NCBI RefSeq assembly: GCF_032268605.1
Contig: NZ_CP130318.1
Coordinates: 1,581,001 to 1,645,000, forward strand
DNA length: 64,000 nt
From: Paenibacillus aurantius
GTDB taxonomy: Bacteria; Bacillota; Bacilli; Paenibacillales; NBRC-103111
Direction of reading: 5' to 3'
Part shown: positions 61,534-64,000 of the stretch, in pieces
How positions within the stretch are numbered: the first letter of the stretch is position 1
Layout of the letters: every line of letters starts with the position of its first letter
Notes under the pieces: generated by a model
Seen by the model: only the letters and a program-made list of their open reading frames with translations
The model's database searches: none
Told to the model about the DNA's origin: nothing
Position numbers and translations under genes: made by a program

Positions 61534-62529
61534 ATGAGTTTTCCAATCGTACGCAACCGCCGGCTCCGCACATCGGGGGCCCTGCGCAACCTGGTGCGGG
61601 AGCATGCCTATACCGTAAACGACCTGATCTATCCACTGTTCGTCACGCACGGAACGGGGATCAAGGAAGAGATTCCTTCCATGCCGGGCGTGTACCACTA
61701 CTCGCTTGACCGTCTTCAAGAGGAGCTCGAGGAAACGGTCGGCCTCGGCATTCAGGCTATTCTGCTGTTCGGCGTTCCGGAGACGAAGGACGCCCAGGGA
61801 ACGTCCGCTTTCGAGGATCAGGGGATTGTACAGGAAGCGACCCGTTTCATCAAAGAAAGGTACCCCGATCTGCTCGTCATTGCCGATACGTGCCTATGTC
61901 AGTTTACCGATCACGGCCACTGCGGCATGATTCACCATCACCCGTCGACCGGGCGCGCCGAAATCGACAACGATACCTCGCTCGAGCTATTGGCCCGCAC
62001 CGCCGTTTCGCAGGCGAAGGCCGGAGCGGACATCATCGCCCCGTCGAACATGATGGACGGGTATGTGCACGCCATCCGTACGGCGCTTGACGAGGAGGGC
62101 TTCCACCATACGCCGATTATGGCGTACTCGGTGAAATACGCGTCCGCCTTCTACGGCCCCTTCCGCGATGCGGCGCATTCGGCTCCTCAATTCGGTGACC
62201 GCAAAACGTACCAGATGGATCCGGCGAACGCCCGGGAAGCGCTCCGTGAGGCGGATTCCGATGTGGTGGAAGGAGCGGATATGCTCATCGTGAAGCCGGC
62301 TTTGGCTTATATGGACATCATTCGCTCCGTCAAAGACAACTTCGACCTTCCGGTTGTCGCCTACAACGTGAGTGCCGAGTATTCGATGGTAAAAGCCGCC
62401 GCCGCAAACGGCTGGATCGACGAGAAAGCGATCGTCACCGAAACGCTGACCGGCTTCAAACGGGCAGGGGCGGATATGATCATCACCTACCACGCGAAGG
62501 ATGCCGCCCGCTGGCAGAAGGGCGAGTAA
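61534..62529 (+). CDS. hemB: Delta-aminolevulinic acid dehydratase (porphobilinogen synthase)
   Basis: A 331-residue enzyme condensing two aminolevulinates to porphobilinogen. The Schiff-base lysines are Lys201 ([15 protein letters not shown]) and Lys254 ([11 protein letters not shown]). The metal site is of the cysteine zinc type: Cys120, Cys122 and Cys130 in [21 protein letters not shown] precedes ATG 61534. It is the last gene of the operon here, followed by a terminator. In Bacillus subtilis hemL follows hemB, but no hemL gene lies downstream in this window. Confidence 0.97.
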   Translation: MSFPIVRNRRLRTSGALRNLVREHAYTVNDLIYPLFVTHGTGIKEEIPSMPGVYHYSLDRLQEELEETVGLGIQAILLFGVPETKDAQGTSAFEDQGIVQEATRFIKERYPDLLVIADTCLCQFTDHGHCGMIHHHPSTGRAEIDNDTSLELLARTAVSQAKAGADIIAPSNMMDGYVHAIRTALDEEGFHHTPIMAYSVKYASAFYGPFRDAAHSAPQFGDRKTYQMDPANAREALREADSDVVEGADMLIVKPALAYMDIIRSVKDNFDLPVVAYNVSAEYSMVKAAAANGWIDEKAIVTETLTGFKRAGADMIITYHAKDAARWQKGE

Positions 62530-62609
62530 GCGCGCGCCCGCTAAGGGCTGGCCAGGCTTTTTGGCAAATCGTTCCTTCCGTTTCAAACGATTTTCGTTCC
62601 AAGAACCTC

Positions 62610-62648
62610 AAAACCGTTCGTTCCTTTAGGGGATCGGGCGGTTTTTTT
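62610..62648 (+). terminator. Terminator of the hem operon
   Basis: AAAACCG (62610-62616) pairs with CGGTTTT (62639-62645), with a second inner stem TCC/GGG around TTTA, followed by T to 62648. Confidence 0.75.
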
Positions 62649-62686
62649 GATTGGGGAGCCGATTCAAGGAGAGCAGTTCGTCCGGC

Positions 62687-63526
62687 TTAGGGGATCAGGA
62701 GACGTTTTTCTCGCTTGCGGTAATGGAGAGGGGTCACCCCGTAGCGGGCCTTGAAAAGGGTATGAAAGTAAGCGGGGTTGTCAAAGCCCGCTTCCCCGGC
62801 TGTCTCCAGCACGCTCCGGTCCGTGTGGCGTAGCAGATTGGCGGCATAGGCGAGCCGCCTTTCGTTAATCCACTCCGAAGGGGAACACCCGAACGTCTTC
62901 TTGAAGCGCCGGCAGACGTGTTCATAGGAGCAGGGGGAGAGCTCCCGCAGCCGGGGGATGCCCGCGACAAAATGCTCCCGCTCGCTCATCGTTCCGACCA
63001 GCCGCTCAAACCAGTCCTCGGGCTCCTCCGGACGGAGGAAATGCTGATGGAGAAGCTCGGCAATGAGGGAACGGGCCAGCAGGCGAATCTCTTCCTTGCG
63101 GGAGGAGGGGATTTCCGTCAAGAGCTCCAGCCGGCGGATAAGCTTCTTCCGGCTGACATCATCGAGCCGCCGGGAAGGAGGCAGCGGGGAGGTGAGCAAG
63201 GGATGAGCCGCCAGATCCAGTCCCAGGTAGACGAACAGGTCGGCCACCATTTTGCGGGAGAACGCCAGGTTAACGAGCCGGGAGGGGGCATCTCCGGCGC
63301 TTTCATAGGTATGCACATCCGAAGGGCGGATGAACACCAGCTCCCCCTCGGCAAGCGGCAGGATCTTGTCTTGGATGCGATGGAGGAGCCTGCCCTCCGC
63401 CATGAGGAACAGCTCGAAGTATTCATGGGTATGAGGGGTTCCGGATAAATACAGAAGGGTATCGTGCCAAGCGAAATGGACTCCTGTACGCGGATCAAGC
63501 ATCTGGCTTTCGGTCAAAAGAAGCAT
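62687..63526 (-). CDS. AraC-family transcriptional regulator with cupin sensor domain
   Basis: A 279-residue regulator. The N-terminal half is an AraC-type cupin sugar-binding domain (TPHTHEYFELFLMAEGRLLH, then GELVFIRPSDVHTYES). The C-terminal half has the two helix-turn-helix motifs (LSPCSYEHVCRRFKKTFGCS and VLETAGEAGFDNPAYFHTLF). ATG 63526 follows CAGGAGG on the minus strand. It is divergent from a sugar-isomerase-like gene starting 157 bases away, which it probably controls in response to a sugar (inference). Confidence 0.9.
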   Translation of the reverse strand: MLLLTESQMLDPRTGVHFAWHDTLLYLSGTPHTHEYFELFLMAEGRLLHRIQDKILPLAEGELVFIRPSDVHTYESAGDAPSRLVNLAFSRKMVADLFVYLGLDLAAHPLLTSPLPPSRRLDDVSRKKLIRRLELLTEIPSSRKEEIRLLARSLIAELLHQHFLRPEEPEDWFERLVGTMSEREHFVAGIPRLRELSPCSYEHVCRRFKKTFGCSPSEWINERRLAYAANLLRHTDRSVLETAGEAGFDNPAYFHTLFKARYGVTPLHYRKREKRLLIP

Positions 63527-63682
63527 AGGTCTGCCTCCTGAAAGATCAACATAGTGAAGGTTTTGGTCAAGGAACCGAACGAAATGTCTCCTGGTTTTCT
63601 ATATGATTATAAGGGAGAAAGGCCTTTTATAAAATAAGGTGAGGTCACCATATTGATTTTTTGATGAGAGGACGGTGCAGCG

Positions 63683-64000
63683 GTGAAGATCGCGATGATC
63701 AGCGCCAATTATTTCGGGAGAGCTACGGGGTACCGGACCAGCATGGACGAGTGGGGAGCGGCGGAGCGAAGGGTCATCGAACGGGCGAGCCTCGAGGAGT
63801 TCGACCGGATCTGCGGGGATATCGCCGGAGCGGGATTCCGGCATATGGAGCTTTGGATGGCCCATGCTTTTCCTAAATTCATGACTCCCTTTCTTGCCGA
63901 GGAAATGAAGGCGGTATGGGAGAGGCACGAGCTGGAGGTCATCGGGTATTCGTGCTCGCTAGGGGACCCTGTTAAATGGCCGCGCTGGACGCGGCTGTGC
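63683..64000 (+). CDS. Sugar phosphate isomerase/epimerase-like TIM-barrel protein (partial)
   Basis: The first 106 codons of a gene that runs off the window. The product begins VKIAMISANYFGRATGY (GTG start at 63683) and contains IAGAGFRHMELWMAHAFPKF and HELEVIGYSCSLGD, the pattern of the xylose-isomerase-like TIM-barrel epimerase family (AP endonuclease 2 superfamily). GAGAGGA lies 11 bases upstream. Divergence from an AraC regulator supports a role in sugar or inositol-type catabolism (inference). Confidence 0.75.
   Translation, partial: MKIAMISANYFGRATGYRTSMDEWGAAERRVIERASLEEFDRICGDIAGAGFRHMELWMAHAFPKFMTPFLAEEMKAVWERHELEVIGYSCSLGDPVKWPRWTRLC

Noticed and set aside
1-64000. CRISPR arrays, insertion sequences, prophage or defence islands
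   Set aside because: No regularly spaced repeats, transposase or integrase motifs, terminal inverted repeats with duplications, or defence-type nucleases were seen.

Overview
The window reads as chromosome of an endospore-forming, moderately high-GC Firmicute of the Paenibacillaceae (Paenibacillus or a close relative; genus inferred). The evidence is AAGGAGG-type ribosome sites with ATG/GTG/TTG starts, several spore genes (gerE, gerM, cwlD, lonB, a YhcN/YlaJ lipoprotein), a YesM/YesN two-component system beside an Lpl-type sugar ABC transporter, and Bacillus-like gene order (gerM-rph-XTPase; tig-clpP-clpX; lonB-lon-ysxC-...-hemAXC...B).

Layout. 1-3 kb: tail of an unknown gene, a DUF5317 membrane protein, an unlisted 30-residue membrane peptide, and a GGDEF/HD-GYP cyclic-di-GMP enzyme. 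3-4.1 kb: a reverse-strand fabH with a perfect FapR-type operator. 4.1-20.1 kb: a visibly A+T-richer carbohydrate-use locus. It holds a YesN/YesM-type regulator and sensor behind a consensus cre site, two permeases and a lipoprotein of a CUT1 importer, a cytoplasmic GH2 enzyme, a cytoplasmic five-bladed-propeller glycosidase, and two large secreted enzymes (a GH20 hexosaminidase and a propeller protein), each carrying three discoidin (F5/8C) domains. 20.2-23.6 kb: an ECF41 sigma-factor module (FAD oxidoreductase, sigma factor, VOC protein, DUF6220 protein) with an ECF41-type promoter. 23.9-28.3 kb: a VOC protein, a LiaSR-like two-component system, a DUF3995-like protein and a spore lipoprotein. 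28.4-31.4 kb: gerE with a SigK-like promoter, then IclR regulator, SDR and FAH-family hydrolase.

31.5-41 kb: a GH13 cyclomaltodextrinase-type enzyme, methyltransferase plus MBL hydrolase, PgpA-family protein, gerM-rph-XTPase, asparagine synthetase, and tRNA-Arg(TCT) and tRNA-Gly(CCC). 41-53.4 kb is protein quality control and housekeeping: tig, clpP, clpX, ispG, a divergent polysaccharide deacetylase, cwlD, lonB, lon, ysxC. 53.6-62.5 kb: an unknown conserved protein, speD behind a foldable leader, a membrane-anchored unknown, and the tetrapyrrole operon hemA-hemX-sirC-hemC-cobA/hemD-hemB, which serves both haem and sirohaem. 62.7-64 kb: a divergent AraC regulator and the start of a sugar-isomerase-like TIM-barrel gene.

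In the carbohydrate locus the signal peptides imply a division of labour: discoidin-bearing enzymes cut glycans outside, the lipoprotein and permeases import products, and the signal-less GH2 and propeller enzymes finish them inside, under YesMN induction and probable CcpA repression. I found no CRISPR array, intact insertion sequence, prophage or obvious defence system. The least explained items are the 30-residue peptide upstream of the c-di-GMP enzyme, the structured speD leader, the unknown protein at 53.7 kb, and the gene before tig that lacks a convincing canonical start. All motif and promoter calls are by eye; no search or folding program was run.
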